In this document: one piece after another, positions 34,339 to 42,717 of the stretch
Layout: every line of letters starts with the position of its first letter
Numbering within the stretch: the first letter of the stretch is position 1
From: Candidatus Marispirochaeta associata
GTDB lineage: Bacteria > Spirochaetota > Spirochaetia > JC444 > Marispirochaetaceae
Direction of reading: 5' to 3'
Length of the DNA stretch: 64,000 nucleotides
Assembly (NCBI GenBank): GCA_001749745.1
Contig: JWTM01000549.1
Location: 62,001-126,000, forward strand
Program-made: the position numbers and the translations under genes
The notes under the pieces: model-generated
Database searches by the model: none
Told to the model about the DNA's origin: nothing
What the model saw: the letters and a program-made list of their open reading frames with translations, nothing else

Positions 34339-35523
34339 ATGTTACACCCAAACGCTCTCCAAACTCTTAAGCGTCCTATCCGGCTGGCTTTGATCGGCGG
34401 CGGCCCGGGCTCCTTCATCGGCCGGGTGCACCAGACTGCCGCGCGGCTCGATAACCGCTATCAGATTGTCAACGCCGCCCTCTCTTCCAATCCTGATAAA
34501 GCGCGCTCCGCCGCCCTGGCGATGGGGATCGATGCGGCTCGGATTGCAGAGGATCCGGAGGCGATGATCCGCGCCGAGGCCGACCATACGGAGGGCGCCG
34601 ATGCGGTGGCTATAATGACGCCTAACGACAGTCACCACCGCTTGGCTTCCGCCGCACTCCATGCCGGGCTGCATGTAATCTGCGACAAACCGATGACTAA
34701 TACCCTTGCAGAGGCCCGGGAGCTGACGGAATTGGTGCGACAGAAGTCTCTGGTATTCTGTCTGACCCATAACTACACTGGGTATCCTCTGGTGCGACAG
34801 GCTCGCGCCATGGTCCGGGACGGAGCGATCGGCGAACTGCTTCTGGTGCAGGTCGAATATGTACAGGGAGGACGGGCTCCCGGAAACGATCCTGCCCCGG
34901 GCGGCTCCGTTCCCTGGCGCTATGATCCGGAGCGTGGAGGCCCCTCGCTGGTGATGGGGGATATCGGCACCCATGCCCACAACCTAGTGCGCTTTGTAAC
35001 CGGGAAGGAGATCGAATCGGTCTGCGCCGACGCGGGAAGCGTCGTTCCCGGAAGGAATTTTCACGATTTTACCGGGGCACTCCTGCGTTTAAACGGAGGC
35101 GCCCGCGGCAGTTTCTGGGTAACCCAGGCTGCAGCCGGAGTAGAGAACGCCCTGCGCTTCAGAATCAGCGGCAGCGAAGGCAGCCTCGAATGGGAGCAGG
35201 AGATTCCCCAGCGCCTGATCTACCGCCCCTTCGGCCGACCGGCGGAGATTCGTACTCCAAACGGTCCCGGTACGGTCGCGGAAGCGGCCCGGGCGCTGCG
35301 GATTGTGGCCGGGCATCCCGAAGGCTTCATCGAGGGCTTCGCCAACATCTACGCCGATGCCGCCGAGGCGATCGCCGCTGCGATCACCGGGGCGGCAGCC
35401 GATCCGCTTGCGTTAGATTTTCCCACTGCAGACGACGGTCTTAAGGGGGTCGAGTTTATCGATGCCGTGTTGCGTTCGAGCGCCTCAGGCGGGTGGGTCG
35501 AAATTCCCAATAATGCGGTTTAG
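34339..35523 (+). CDS. Gfo/Idh/MocA-family oxidoreductase
   Basis: A 394-residue NAD(P)-dependent dehydrogenase. The Rossmann fold begins RLALIGGGPGSFIGRVH (about residues 13-30). The middle carries CDKPMTNTLAEA, where this family usually has EKP, and a catalytic-region His in DIGTHAHNLVRFV. The likely substrates are sugars or inositols, oxidised at a ring hydroxyl; which one is unknown. The first helix insert (GPGSFIG) matches the subgroup annotated as sugar dehydrogenases. Its end overlaps the end of the convergent isocitrate dehydrogenase gene by 39 nt. Confidence 0.88.
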   Translation: MLHPNALQTLKRPIRLALIGGGPGSFIGRVHQTAARLDNRYQIVNAALSSNPDKARSAALAMGIDAARIAEDPEAMIRAEADHTEGADAVAIMTPNDSHHRLASAALHAGLHVICDKPMTNTLAEARELTELVRQKSLVFCLTHNYTGYPLVRQARAMVRDGAIGELLLVQVEYVQGGRAPGNDPAPGGSVPWRYDPERGGPSLVMGDIGTHAHNLVRFVTGKEIESVCADAGSVVPGRNFHDFTGALLRLNGGARGSFWVTQAAAGVENALRFRISGSEGSLEWEQEIPQRLIYRPFGRPAEIRTPNGPGTVAEAARALRIVAGHPEGFIEGFANIYADAAEAIAAAITGAAADPLALDFPTADDGLKGVEFIDAVLRSSASGGWVEIPNNAV

Positions 35524-37722
35524 CGTTTCGCTCGGCCGCATGGCCGCATTCGCCTTCGTATCGTCCGGCTGAAAGTAGCCCCCGATATCGACCGGCGCCC
35601 CTTGGGCCGCAGTGAGTTCCGCGATAATCGTGGTTTCTTCCGCCTCCAGCTCTTGCGCCAGGGCAGCGAAGCTCCGCGCCAGTTGGCCGTCTTCCTTCTG
35701 CCGGGCAAGCTTCTGTGCCCAGTAGAGGGCCAAGTAGAAATGACTGCCCCGGTTATCGAGTTCGTTCACCTTGCGAGAGGGGGATTTATTGTTTTCCAGG
35801 AAAACCGCGGTCGCTCGATCCAGGGTCTCCGCCAGCAGAGCCGCCCGCCGATTGTCGTAGCGTTGGGCCAAGTGCTCCAATGAAACCGCCAGGGCTAAAA
35901 ACTCTCCCAGGGAGTCCCAGCGGAGGTGCCCTTCGGCCACGAATTGCTGTACATGCTTGGGCGCAGAACCGCCGGCTCCCGTCTCGAAGAGACCGCCGCC
36001 GGCCATGAGCGGCACAATGGAGAGCATCTTCGCGCTGGTACCAAGCTCCAGAATCGGGAATAGATCGGTCAGATAGTCCCGGAGCACATTGCCGGTTACG
36101 GAAATGGTATCCCGTCCGGCCTTCATCTCCGTCAGGGAGAAACGCAACGCCTCCCGGGGCGGCAGGATCCGTATATCGAGTCCGTCGGTCTCCAGGTCCT
36201 GCAGGTAATGCCGCACCTTGTTGATCAGTTGTGCATCATGAGCCCGTTCCGAGTCGAGCCAGAATACCGCCGGAGCGCCGGTCGCCCGGGCGCGTTCGAC
36301 GCCGAGTTTCACCCAATCGCGGATGGGCGCATCCTTGACCCGACAGGCCCGGAAGATATCGCCTGCCTCTACCGGCTGTTCAAGTAGTACTGTTCCTTGA
36401 CCATCGACGATGCGAACAGTGCCGGGGGCCTTCATCATAAAGGTCTTGTCGTGGGATCCGTACTCCTCGGCCTTCTCGGCCATCAAGCCCACGTTCGAGG
36501 TGCTTCCCATACTGGCGGGATCGAAGGCGCCGTTTTCCTTGCAGAAGGCGATCGTCTCCTGATATACCCCCGCGTAGCAGCGGTCGGGGATGACCGCCTT
36601 CATATCGTGGAGCGCACCGTCGGGCCCCCACATCTTTCCGCCCGCCCGGATCGCCGCCGGCATGGAGGCGTCGATGATCACATCCGAAGGAACATGTAGA
36701 TTAGTGATGCCCCGGTCGGAGTCCACCATCGCTAAGGGTGCGTTCTCGGCTAAACTCTTCTCGATCGCAGCTTCGATCTTCTGCCGCTCTTCCCCGGGCA
36801 GGGTCTCCAGTTTAGCCAGTAGAGCGCTCATCCCTGTATCGGCGCTCACGCCGAGTTGAGCCAGCGTCTCTCCATGTTCTGCAAAAAGCTCGCTGAAGTA
36901 GCATTTTACCGCGTGACCGAAGATTATCGGATCGGAGACCTTCATCATGGTTGCTTTCAGATGGACCGAGAAGAGCACCCCCTCTTTCTTGGCGTCGGCT
37001 AACTCCTTTTTGAGGAAGCGGTCGAGTTCGGCGGCGCTCATCACCGCCGCATCCACTACCTCACCCCGCTGCAGGCTTAGACCATCCTTAAGAACCTCGG
37101 TTTCACCGGAGGAGTAAGTGACCTCTATGCGGGCGTCGGTCGGGGCGGGAATAGTAAGCGACTTCTCGCTGCCGTAAAAGTCGCCCTGCGTCATATGGGC
37201 TACGTGGCTCTTGGAATCTGAACTCCAAGCGCCCATCGAATGAGGATGGCGCTTGGCATAGTTTTTTACCGCCTTCGGCGCCCGGCGGTCGGAGTTTCCC
37301 ATTCTCAACACCGGGTTGACCGCGCTGCCTTTGACCTGGTCGTAACGGGCCTGTATCTCTCGCTCCTTGGCGCTCTGCGGCTCTTCCGGATAATCGGGGA
37401 GATTATATCCTTGCTCGATGAGTTCTTTAACCGCACGGTGAATCTGAGGAATAGAGGCGCTGATATTGGGGAGCTTGATTACATTCGCTTCCGGCTGGGT
37501 GACCAGTTTCCCAAGTTCCGCCAGGGCATCGGGCCGGCGCTGATCCTCATTTAGGTATTCCGGGAATGCGGCGATAATCCGGCCGGCTAGGGATATATCC
37601 TTCAGCTCCACCTCGATCCCGGCGGACTGCACGAACTTCTCGATCAGCGGTAGAAAGGATCGGGTCGCCAGGGCAGGAGCTTCGTCGGTTTTGGTATACA
37701 CAATGGTCGGATTACTGCTCAT
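35485..37722 (-). CDS. icd: NADP-dependent isocitrate dehydrogenase, monomeric type
   Basis: A 745-residue protein, the usual length of the monomeric IDH family (about 740). It starts MSSNPTIVYTKTDEAPALAT and carries family segments such as LKATMMKVSDPIIFGH, TGMSALLAK, GSTSNVGLMAEKAEEYGSH and DNRGSHFYLALYWA. It converts isocitrate to 2-oxoglutarate, making NADPH. Translation probably starts at 37722, or at the ATG three bases earlier, with GAGAGG upstream. The frame is open for another 110 codons upstream, but that part does not resemble the family. It is monocistronic. Confidence 0.95.
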   Translation of the reverse strand: MSSNPTIVYTKTDEAPALATRSFLPLIEKFVQSAGIEVELKDISLAGRIIAAFPEYLNEDQRRPDALAELGKLVTQPEANVIKLPNISASIPQIHRAVKELIEQGYNLPDYPEEPQSAKEREIQARYDQVKGSAVNPVLRMGNSDRRAPKAVKNYAKRHPHSMGAWSSDSKSHVAHMTQGDFYGSEKSLTIPAPTDARIEVTYSSGETEVLKDGLSLQRGEVVDAAVMSAAELDRFLKKELADAKKEGVLFSVHLKATMMKVSDPIIFGHAVKCYFSELFAEHGETLAQLGVSADTGMSALLAKLETLPGEERQKIEAAIEKSLAENAPLAMVDSDRGITNLHVPSDVIIDASMPAAIRAGGKMWGPDGALHDMKAVIPDRCYAGVYQETIAFCKENGAFDPASMGSTSNVGLMAEKAEEYGSHDKTFMMKAPGTVRIVDGQGTVLLEQPVEAGDIFRACRVKDAPIRDWVKLGVERARATGAPAVFWLDSERAHDAQLINKVRHYLQDLETDGLDIRILPPREALRFSLTEMKAGRDTISVTGNVLRDYLTDLFPILELGTSAKMLSIVPLMAGGGLFETGAGGSAPKHVQQFVAEGHLRWDSLGEFLALAVSLEHLAQRYDNRRAALLAETLDRATAVFLENNKSPSRKVNELDNRGSHFYLALYWAQKLARQKEDGQLARSFAALAQELEAEETTIIAELTAAQGAPVDIGGYFQPDDTKANAAMRPSETLNRIIGNFDPPA

Positions 37723-37864
37723 CATTACCTCTCTCGTTTTGCATTCGTCTCTATGAGAGTGAAAGATACTAAGAAACCGATAATTGCGCAAATAGGGGCC
37801 AATCCGAGTAACAGATTCTCTCTTCCCGGGAACTATATGGGTAGAGTACGCATGGGGGGATTCT

Positions 37865-38611
37865 ATGTTCGCTAAGACTATTGTCAACGCTTCGTTGCTT
37901 GCATCTACACTGCTGATTCTTGCCGGCTGTGTGATGAACAAGGTCGATCCTTCTGCTTCTGAGATCCTTCTACGCGAGAGCGGACGAGGATCAGCGGTCT
38001 CCATCGAGATCGTGCCCGGCGATGAGTATCTGAGTACCATGCGGGCTGGGCCCTTGATCTTCAATGTATTACCCCAGTTTGTGGTCTGGACCGAAGATTC
38101 CGATGGAAGACTACTGGAGACGCTCTATATTACCGGGGCGGATTACGGAAAGATGCGTCATGCCGGCAAGGCGGAGAAGGGCGTTCTCTTCTATCAGGAG
38201 AGTTTCCCGGTCTGGTCCTCCCGGGCCGAACAAAGGGGCGAGCGCCTGCCTTCTAAGTATAATCCCTATCCGGATACTCTAACTTCGGCTACTCCGGCGG
38301 CGGGAACGGTTCTGCACACCTACCTTGATACCGAAGAGAAAGCGACGAGGATCCTGCTGGAGATCAACAAATCCGGTGATGAGAATGAGGCCTACGGGGA
38401 GTCGCAGAACGGCTGGGCGGGGCAACCGTCGCTGATCTATGCGGCGGAGCTGGAGCAAATGGGTGCATCCGGCACCATCCCCTTTGAGCTGATCGGTCAC
38501 GGCGGTACGATTTTTCAGGAGCCGGCGGTCTATCCGAATCTCGGCGGTTTCGATTCCGCCCTCGAGGAGATAGCGGAGCTGCGGCTGATGATCGTTACGG
38601 ACTCAAAGTGA
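37865..38611 (+). CDS. Lipoprotein of unknown function
   Basis: A 248-residue predicted lipoprotein with lipobox LILAGC at residues 18-23. The mature part begins with a Ser-rich linker and has a single soluble domain with FVVWTEDSDGRLLETLYITG and a repeated aromatic pattern. This resembles the DUF2271-type fold of secreted proteins, but identity is not secure. No catalytic motif is seen. It overlaps the end of the convergent kinase gene by 17 nt. It is likely anchored in the outer leaflet of the inner membrane or in the outer membrane. Confidence 0.75.
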   Translation: MFAKTIVNASLLASTLLILAGCVMNKVDPSASEILLRESGRGSAVSIEIVPGDEYLSTMRAGPLIFNVLPQFVVWTEDSDGRLLETLYITGADYGKMRHAGKAEKGVLFYQESFPVWSSRAEQRGERLPSKYNPYPDTLTSATPAAGTVLHTYLDTEEKATRILLEINKSGDENEAYGESQNGWAGQPSLIYAAELEQMGASGTIPFELIGHGGTIFQEPAVYPNLGGFDSALEEIAELRLMIVTDSK

Positions 38612-39794
38612 AGAATGTCGCCGGGAAGCGAAGCTCATAGTGGGTCCCGGTATCGCTCCGCAGGGATGCGCTTCCTCCCAATTGTTCCACCAAGGAGCGG
38701 ATTATCGTCATCCCCGTCGAGCTAGCCGTCTCCAGTTGAATCCCGGGATCGACTCCGATACCGTTGTCGGAAACCGCCAGTACGAACTCATCCCCATTCT
38801 GGTTAAAATCAAGATATATTGTCCCGTGGTTTCGTCCGCGGAAGGCGTATTTTAGACTGTTGGTGAATATCTCATTATAAATCAATCCCAGGTTGATCGC
38901 GGTACCCAATTCAACTCGAAGGGCGGGAAGATTATTTCGAACATTGACCCGACAACTGCGATTGCGGAAGTTGCCGACCAAGAGCCGGGCCAGCTCATCG
39001 ATATGCTCCTTGAGATCGATAGAAGAGAAACTCTCGGAATGGTAGAGATGTTCATGTACCAGCGCGATGGTACGAATCCTGTCCTTGATATTCTCTAAGT
39101 GCGGGATAAGATTCTCATCCTCTATTTTCGCGCTCTCGATGTTCACCAGGCTCGACATAATCTGCATATTATTCTTAACCCGGTGGTGAATCTCCTTGAG
39201 GAGTACCTCCTTCTCCCCTAGGGACTTCTCGATGGTCCGCTGCTGATCAATCGAGTTTTTCGCACTTTGCTGCCATACATGCATGGTTATGGCGGATACC
39301 GTGGTCAATACCCAGAGGCTGAGGGTGAAACGTATTCGGAAGCCTGTCACAAACTCAAGATTGTGCCCCGGTAGTTCGGCAGTGAAGGCGAACCAGGTGA
39401 AGATGCTTAAGAATAGGACGCACACCGAGAGGGCGAGAGGCAGGTCGAGGGTATAAATGGCCAGTAGGAGAAACAGGTAGGTCCAGGGTAGCTTGCTCAG
39501 ATCATGTTGGATTAAAAGGCTCACCAGGGTGTAGATTCCCAGGTTAAGCACGCAGAGAAAGAGCAGCCGGCGGTTGAGTCTATATCGCTTTGCGGAGGAG
39601 AACTTCTGAATCCGGACTGCAAGCAGGCACACAAGCAGAACTGTCATAATTGCGTTCGAGATATATTCGAAGGTATTCCCATGCCAGAGGTCCTGTAGGG
39701 TTACGAAAAGAAAAATCGGGGTGAAAACGGGGATTAAGAATGTGAGAACGAGATTCTGCCTATACTCTTTTTCGTTGGTATAGCTATTCCGCAC
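38595..39794 (-). CDS. Membrane sensor histidine kinase, HisKA_2 type
   Basis: A protein of about 399 residues with six N-terminal membrane helices (about residues 12-175) and no separate sensor domain. The HisKA_2 phosphoacceptor region follows (KEIHHRVKNNMQIMSSL), then an ATPase domain with YNEIFTNSLKYAF, DNGIGVD and SSTGMTIIRSL. The GTG at 39794 with GAGG nine nt upstream is the preferred start; a TTG at 39809 is the alternative. Such kinases usually act through a stand-alone receiver protein. None is in this window. It is divergent from the LuxR cassette. Confidence 0.88.
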   Translation of the reverse strand: MRNSYTNEKEYRQNLVLTFLIPVFTPIFLFVTLQDLWHGNTFEYISNAIMTVLLVCLLAVRIQKFSSAKRYRLNRRLLFLCVLNLGIYTLVSLLIQHDLSKLPWTYLFLLLAIYTLDLPLALSVCVLFLSIFTWFAFTAELPGHNLEFVTGFRIRFTLSLWVLTTVSAITMHVWQQSAKNSIDQQRTIEKSLGEKEVLLKEIHHRVKNNMQIMSSLVNIESAKIEDENLIPHLENIKDRIRTIALVHEHLYHSESFSSIDLKEHIDELARLLVGNFRNRSCRVNVRNNLPALRVELGTAINLGLIYNEIFTNSLKYAFRGRNHGTIYLDFNQNGDEFVLAVSDNGIGVDPGIQLETASSTGMTIIRSLVEQLGGSASLRSDTGTHYELRFPATFFTLSP

Positions 39795-39850
39795 TAATTT
39801 CTGCCTCAATTAGTAAGATGGATAGAGTATAGCATGAATGATAAGCGCTA

Positions 39851-39879
39851 CACATCCGTTTATTGGCCGACCGGCCAAT
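39851..39879 (+). repeat. 29-nt regulatory repeat, copy 1, with palindrome and possible promoter
   Basis: The copy matches 41307-41335 at 27 of 29 positions. Its core TTGGCC-GACC-GGCCAA is an inverted repeat. It would lie in the 17-nt spacer of a weak promoter, TTATTG (39860-39865) and TATACC (39883-39888), upstream of the unknown-LuxR cassette. This is the layout expected for an operator or MerR-like site. Confidence 0.6.
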
Positions 39880-39932
39880 GGCTATACCTCTTTCTTTTGG
39901 GTGATACTGCAGGTGTTATCAAGGAGGTATCA

Positions 39933-40514
39933 ATGATTGCAGCTATTTATCAGCAAGCGTCTGTTCTAGGTCGGTCCGAACGCAACGGAGCTCGTTTTAC
40001 GGTTGAGCTGTGGCGCAAACTTGTGGATCATCTTGCGGTCACGTTCAATATGGAATCCAGTATGCGGCGCAGGATCGCGGAGAACAGAACCGCCAAGCTG
40101 ATTGGTGCTCTGCCGTTCTTAGCGGACTGTGATCACCCCTGGCAGACAGCCGTGACTCATGTGGCCATCTATTACCTGGCCTTACATGAAGGTACCAAGC
40201 AGTTCTTTCTGCATACCCCGGAGGACGACGGTGAGATTGAGACGCGATTGCACCCGATTATGCAGTTCTCCGGTGGGGATCCCTCTGTAATCAGCCGGGG
40301 CATGGACCTCTTGAAGCTGCAGATGGTTGCCGGGTATCTTCGGGATGTGGAGAAGGATATGGAACGAACCAAATATAATCCGGTAGCCGCCGGGGTGTGG
40401 CAGGCCGGCGAGCTGATTGATAGGCTGCGTGCGTGCATTCAGGCTCATTCTCATTCAGAGATGGACGCGATTATGGATGTGGAAGAGGCTATCCGGAGCT
40501 ACTGGTCGGCATGA
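39933..40514 (+). CDS. Unknown protein encoded with a membrane LuxR regulator
   Basis: A 193-residue soluble protein; the family is not recognised. The ATG at 39933 is chosen because AAGGAGG lies 5 nt upstream; the 33 extra codons upstream overlap the repeat. It is mainly helical with several His and Trp residues (VDHLAVTF, DCDHPWQTAVTHVAIYYLALHEG, split here by loops, and RLHPIMQF). The spread of His, Asp and Glu recalls helical metal- or HD-type proteins, but no HD pair is convincing. The stop overlaps the LuxR start (ATGA), so the two are translationally coupled and probably form one sensing unit. Confidence 0.75.
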   Translation: MIAAIYQQASVLGRSERNGARFTVELWRKLVDHLAVTFNMESSMRRRIAENRTAKLIGALPFLADCDHPWQTAVTHVAIYYLALHEGTKQFFLHTPEDDGEIETRLHPIMQFSGGDPSVISRGMDLLKLQMVAGYLRDVEKDMERTKYNPVAAGVWQAGELIDRLRACIQAHSHSEMDAIMDVEEAIRSYWSA

Positions 40515-41299
40515 TGCGTATCCAGAGGCGAATAGGTCTGCTATTCGCCTCTATCGGTTTGGCGGTTACTATCGCCAATCTCATTACCTTCTCCATTCAC
40601 GACGGTTTTATCGCGGCACTGCTCAACATTAAGGTTAATTCGGTCTTATTCTTTAGCCTTCTTCTTGCGGCCACGGGATTTATCCGCTTTCGTATCAGTC
40701 GCTGGATTCAGACCTTAGTCCCTTTTTTAGTGGCTACGATTGCGGTCTTCGATACCTATGACTCCGTCTATGGGCTGGGTATGTTTGCCATAGGAATTAT
40801 TATCGGCTTGAAGCATGGTCTCTTCATTCGCTACTTCCGGATTAAGGTAGCTGTAGTACTGATCTATATCTTCGCCATCGTAATCGCCGCCGCAGAAATA
40901 ACGCAACCGGAGAATGTTCTTGCCAAGGGAATCGACGCCGTTCTCTACCTGCTCCTCTTCGGAGCCCTGTTAGGGATCATCTATTCCGATGAGATTAAAC
41001 GTTACGCCGCCTTCTCCTCCCGGCAGACCGCCTATATTAAACGCCTGAAGAGTGAAATGCAGAGCATGCAGGAAAACCAGCAAGCCCTGGATCTCGATTC
41101 CCGGGGAATTACCCCGGCGGAGAAGCGCATTATTCAGGCCTTGGTGGAATACGGCGGAAGTAACGCCGAGCTGTCGGAGCGGTTGGGAATATCTCCGTCC
41201 ACCGTAAAGGCGCACCTCGCATCGATCTTCGATAAGCTGGGCGTCGAAAACCGCTGGGGAGTAATCGATCTCTGCCGTTATAACCAGTGGGAGCCGTAA
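40511..41299 (+). CDS. Membrane-bound LuxR-type transcription regulator
   Basis: A 262-residue one-component regulator. The first ~170 residues form five to six membrane helices (starting IGLLFASIGLAVTIANL). A short coiled coil follows (about 180-200), then a C-terminal LuxR helix-turn-helix (TPAEKRIIQALVEYGGSN, then AELSERLGISPSTVKAHL and IFDKLGVENR). It would bind DNA while embedded in the membrane. The palindromic repeat before its operon and after its own stop is an attractive binding site. No receiver or ligand domain is present. The start overlaps the stop of the upstream gene. Confidence 0.88.
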   Translation: MMRIQRRIGLLFASIGLAVTIANLITFSIHDGFIAALLNIKVNSVLFFSLLLAATGFIRFRISRWIQTLVPFLVATIAVFDTYDSVYGLGMFAIGIIIGLKHGLFIRYFRIKVAVVLIYIFAIVIAAAEITQPENVLAKGIDAVLYLLLFGALLGIIYSDEIKRYAAFSSRQTAYIKRLKSEMQSMQENQQALDLDSRGITPAEKRIIQALVEYGGSNAELSERLGISPSTVKAHLASIFDKLGVENRWGVIDLCRYNQWEP

Positions 41300-41306
41300 A
41301 CTACTT

Positions 41307-41335
41307 CACATCCGTTTATTAGCCGATCGGCCAAT
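41307..41335 (+). repeat. 29-nt regulatory repeat, copy 2, just after the LuxR gene
   Basis: Same orientation as the copy at 39851 and differing at two positions; the palindrome is kept as GCCGATCGGC. No gene starts on the plus strand before the terminator 70 nt downstream. Confidence 0.65.
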
Positions 41336-41403
41336 ACTCAATTCTCCCCAGGCATTGTAATCTGACCTTGATTAAAAGTGGATTGAAATAAAGATGTCCG
41401 CCG

Positions 41404-41444
41404 ATACGCGATCCTGGCTGCCTCCGGGATCGCGTATTTTTTTT
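41404..41444 (+). terminator. Strong rho-independent terminator
   Basis: ATACGCGATCC and GGATCGCGTAT form a perfect 11-bp stem, with the loop at 41415-41426, followed by a run of T. It ends the LuxR operon or a short RNA starting at the second repeat. Confidence 0.88.
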
Positions 41445-41446
41445 CT

Positions 41447-42589
41447 CTACTCCTCTCTTAGCGCTAGCCGGATGCTGAAGTAGTAGCCGTTTTCGATCCT
41501 CTCCGTTGATTCTCCCTGCATTTGCGAGATGAGGGCCTCGATGATCATGGACCCCAAGCCGGTACCCTGGGGTGTTCCGTCGTAGGTCGAGCCGCCGTTG
41601 TCCCGATAGATCAGGGTAAGCTCCTGCTCTTTACGGCTTATGTCGATTGAAATCATCGGGGATGCCTGATCGGTGAAGCCGTATTTGATTGAATTGGAGA
41701 CCAGCTCATTCAGAAGCATCCCTAACGGGATCAGTTCATCCTCGTTCATCACGAACTCCGCTCCGCTCCGGCGATAGGCTATAGGAGCGGTGCTCTCCCG
41801 GGTGATAGCCTCGACAATCCGATCTATGTAACTCCCGCCCGATAGTCCCGCCTCTCCGCCGGTATGGCTCAGCATCTCATGAACCTCCAGCAGAGTGTAG
41901 ACCCTGTTCCGGATTTTGGCGCTGAGCTCATCGAGACTCAGACTCTGGTTCTCCGCGGTAGAATAGAAATCGATGAAATTCACCAACAGGTTGAAATGGT
42001 TTCGAATTCGGTGTCGGGTTTCCCTCAACTTGAGTTCGCTCTCGGCTAACTGCTGAAGCGCTGTCTCTGATCTCGATAAAAGCGCTAAATCCCGTTCCAC
42101 CAAGCGACCGAATTTCTCGATCAGCTTTCGCTGATCCGGGGTAAAGGTATTCTCCTTTGAATCGAGAACACACAGAGTGCCGAAGATCTCGCCGTCGGGC
42201 CAGCTGATCGGAATCCCCAGATAGCTGAGCATGTTGAGGTCGATATCCGGATTGTGATCCCAGTCGGGATCCTTGAGGGCGTTGGGTACTATCAGGGCTT
42301 GACGCTTTCCCACCACGGTTTCGCAGTAGATTCCGCTCTGTAGTCGCGCCCGTTCATTCAGTTCGTATGGATTTGCCTGGTTGCTGCTCTTGACGAATAC
42401 CTCGATCTCGTCTTGATGCAGACGCATGATCAATCCCGCGGGAATATCGAGAATTTGGGCCGCCAGGTCTACGATTTCCTGCCAATGGGTGAGTATCTCC
42501 TCGGTGATCGTCGGTTTCTTGGAGGAGCTGATAGGTATGGTCGCCGGATTCTCACGGCCTGCAACCTTTACGGATGCAAGATTGTCCAT
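41447..42589 (-). CDS. GAF-domain sensor histidine kinase, HWE/HisKA_2-like
   Basis: A 380-residue cytoplasmic kinase. A GAF domain covers residues 30-180 (IPAGLIMRLHQDEIEVF ... GIPISWPDGEIFGTLCVLD). The H-box-like ETRHRIRNHFNLLVNF and dimerisation helices follow, then an ATPase domain with LLNELVSNSIKYGF, YRDNGG and GTGLGSMIIEAL. The GAF domain is of the type that often binds small cyclic compounds or tetrapyrroles; the ligand is unknown. No receiver gene is adjacent. It reads toward the LuxR cassette terminator. Confidence 0.88.
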   Translation of the reverse strand: MDNLASVKVAGRENPATIPISSSKKPTITEEILTHWQEIVDLAAQILDIPAGLIMRLHQDEIEVFVKSSNQANPYELNERARLQSGIYCETVVGKRQALIVPNALKDPDWDHNPDIDLNMLSYLGIPISWPDGEIFGTLCVLDSKENTFTPDQRKLIEKFGRLVERDLALLSRSETALQQLAESELKLRETRHRIRNHFNLLVNFIDFYSTAENQSLSLDELSAKIRNRVYTLLEVHEMLSHTGGEAGLSGGSYIDRIVEAITRESTAPIAYRRSGAEFVMNEDELIPLGMLLNELVSNSIKYGFTDQASPMISIDISRKEQELTLIYRDNGGSTYDGTPQGTGLGSMIIEALISQMQGESTERIENGYYFSIRLALREE

Positions 42590-42717
42590 CTACTAAGACT
42601 AATGGAGTTATCACCCATATGCAAATTATTCGAAGAAATTCCTGGCGGGCCTGGGCGTATCCGCAATAGCCTCTGTGCGCGTTGATCGGCACATCCTCCT
42701 CTGGTAGAGTAGGCTCC

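Noticed and set aside
37723..38064. 110-residue N-terminal extension of isocitrate dehydrogenase
   Set aside because: The frame is open but does not resemble the family, and a ribosome site (GAGAGG) lies directly before the ATGs at 37725/37722, giving the normal length.
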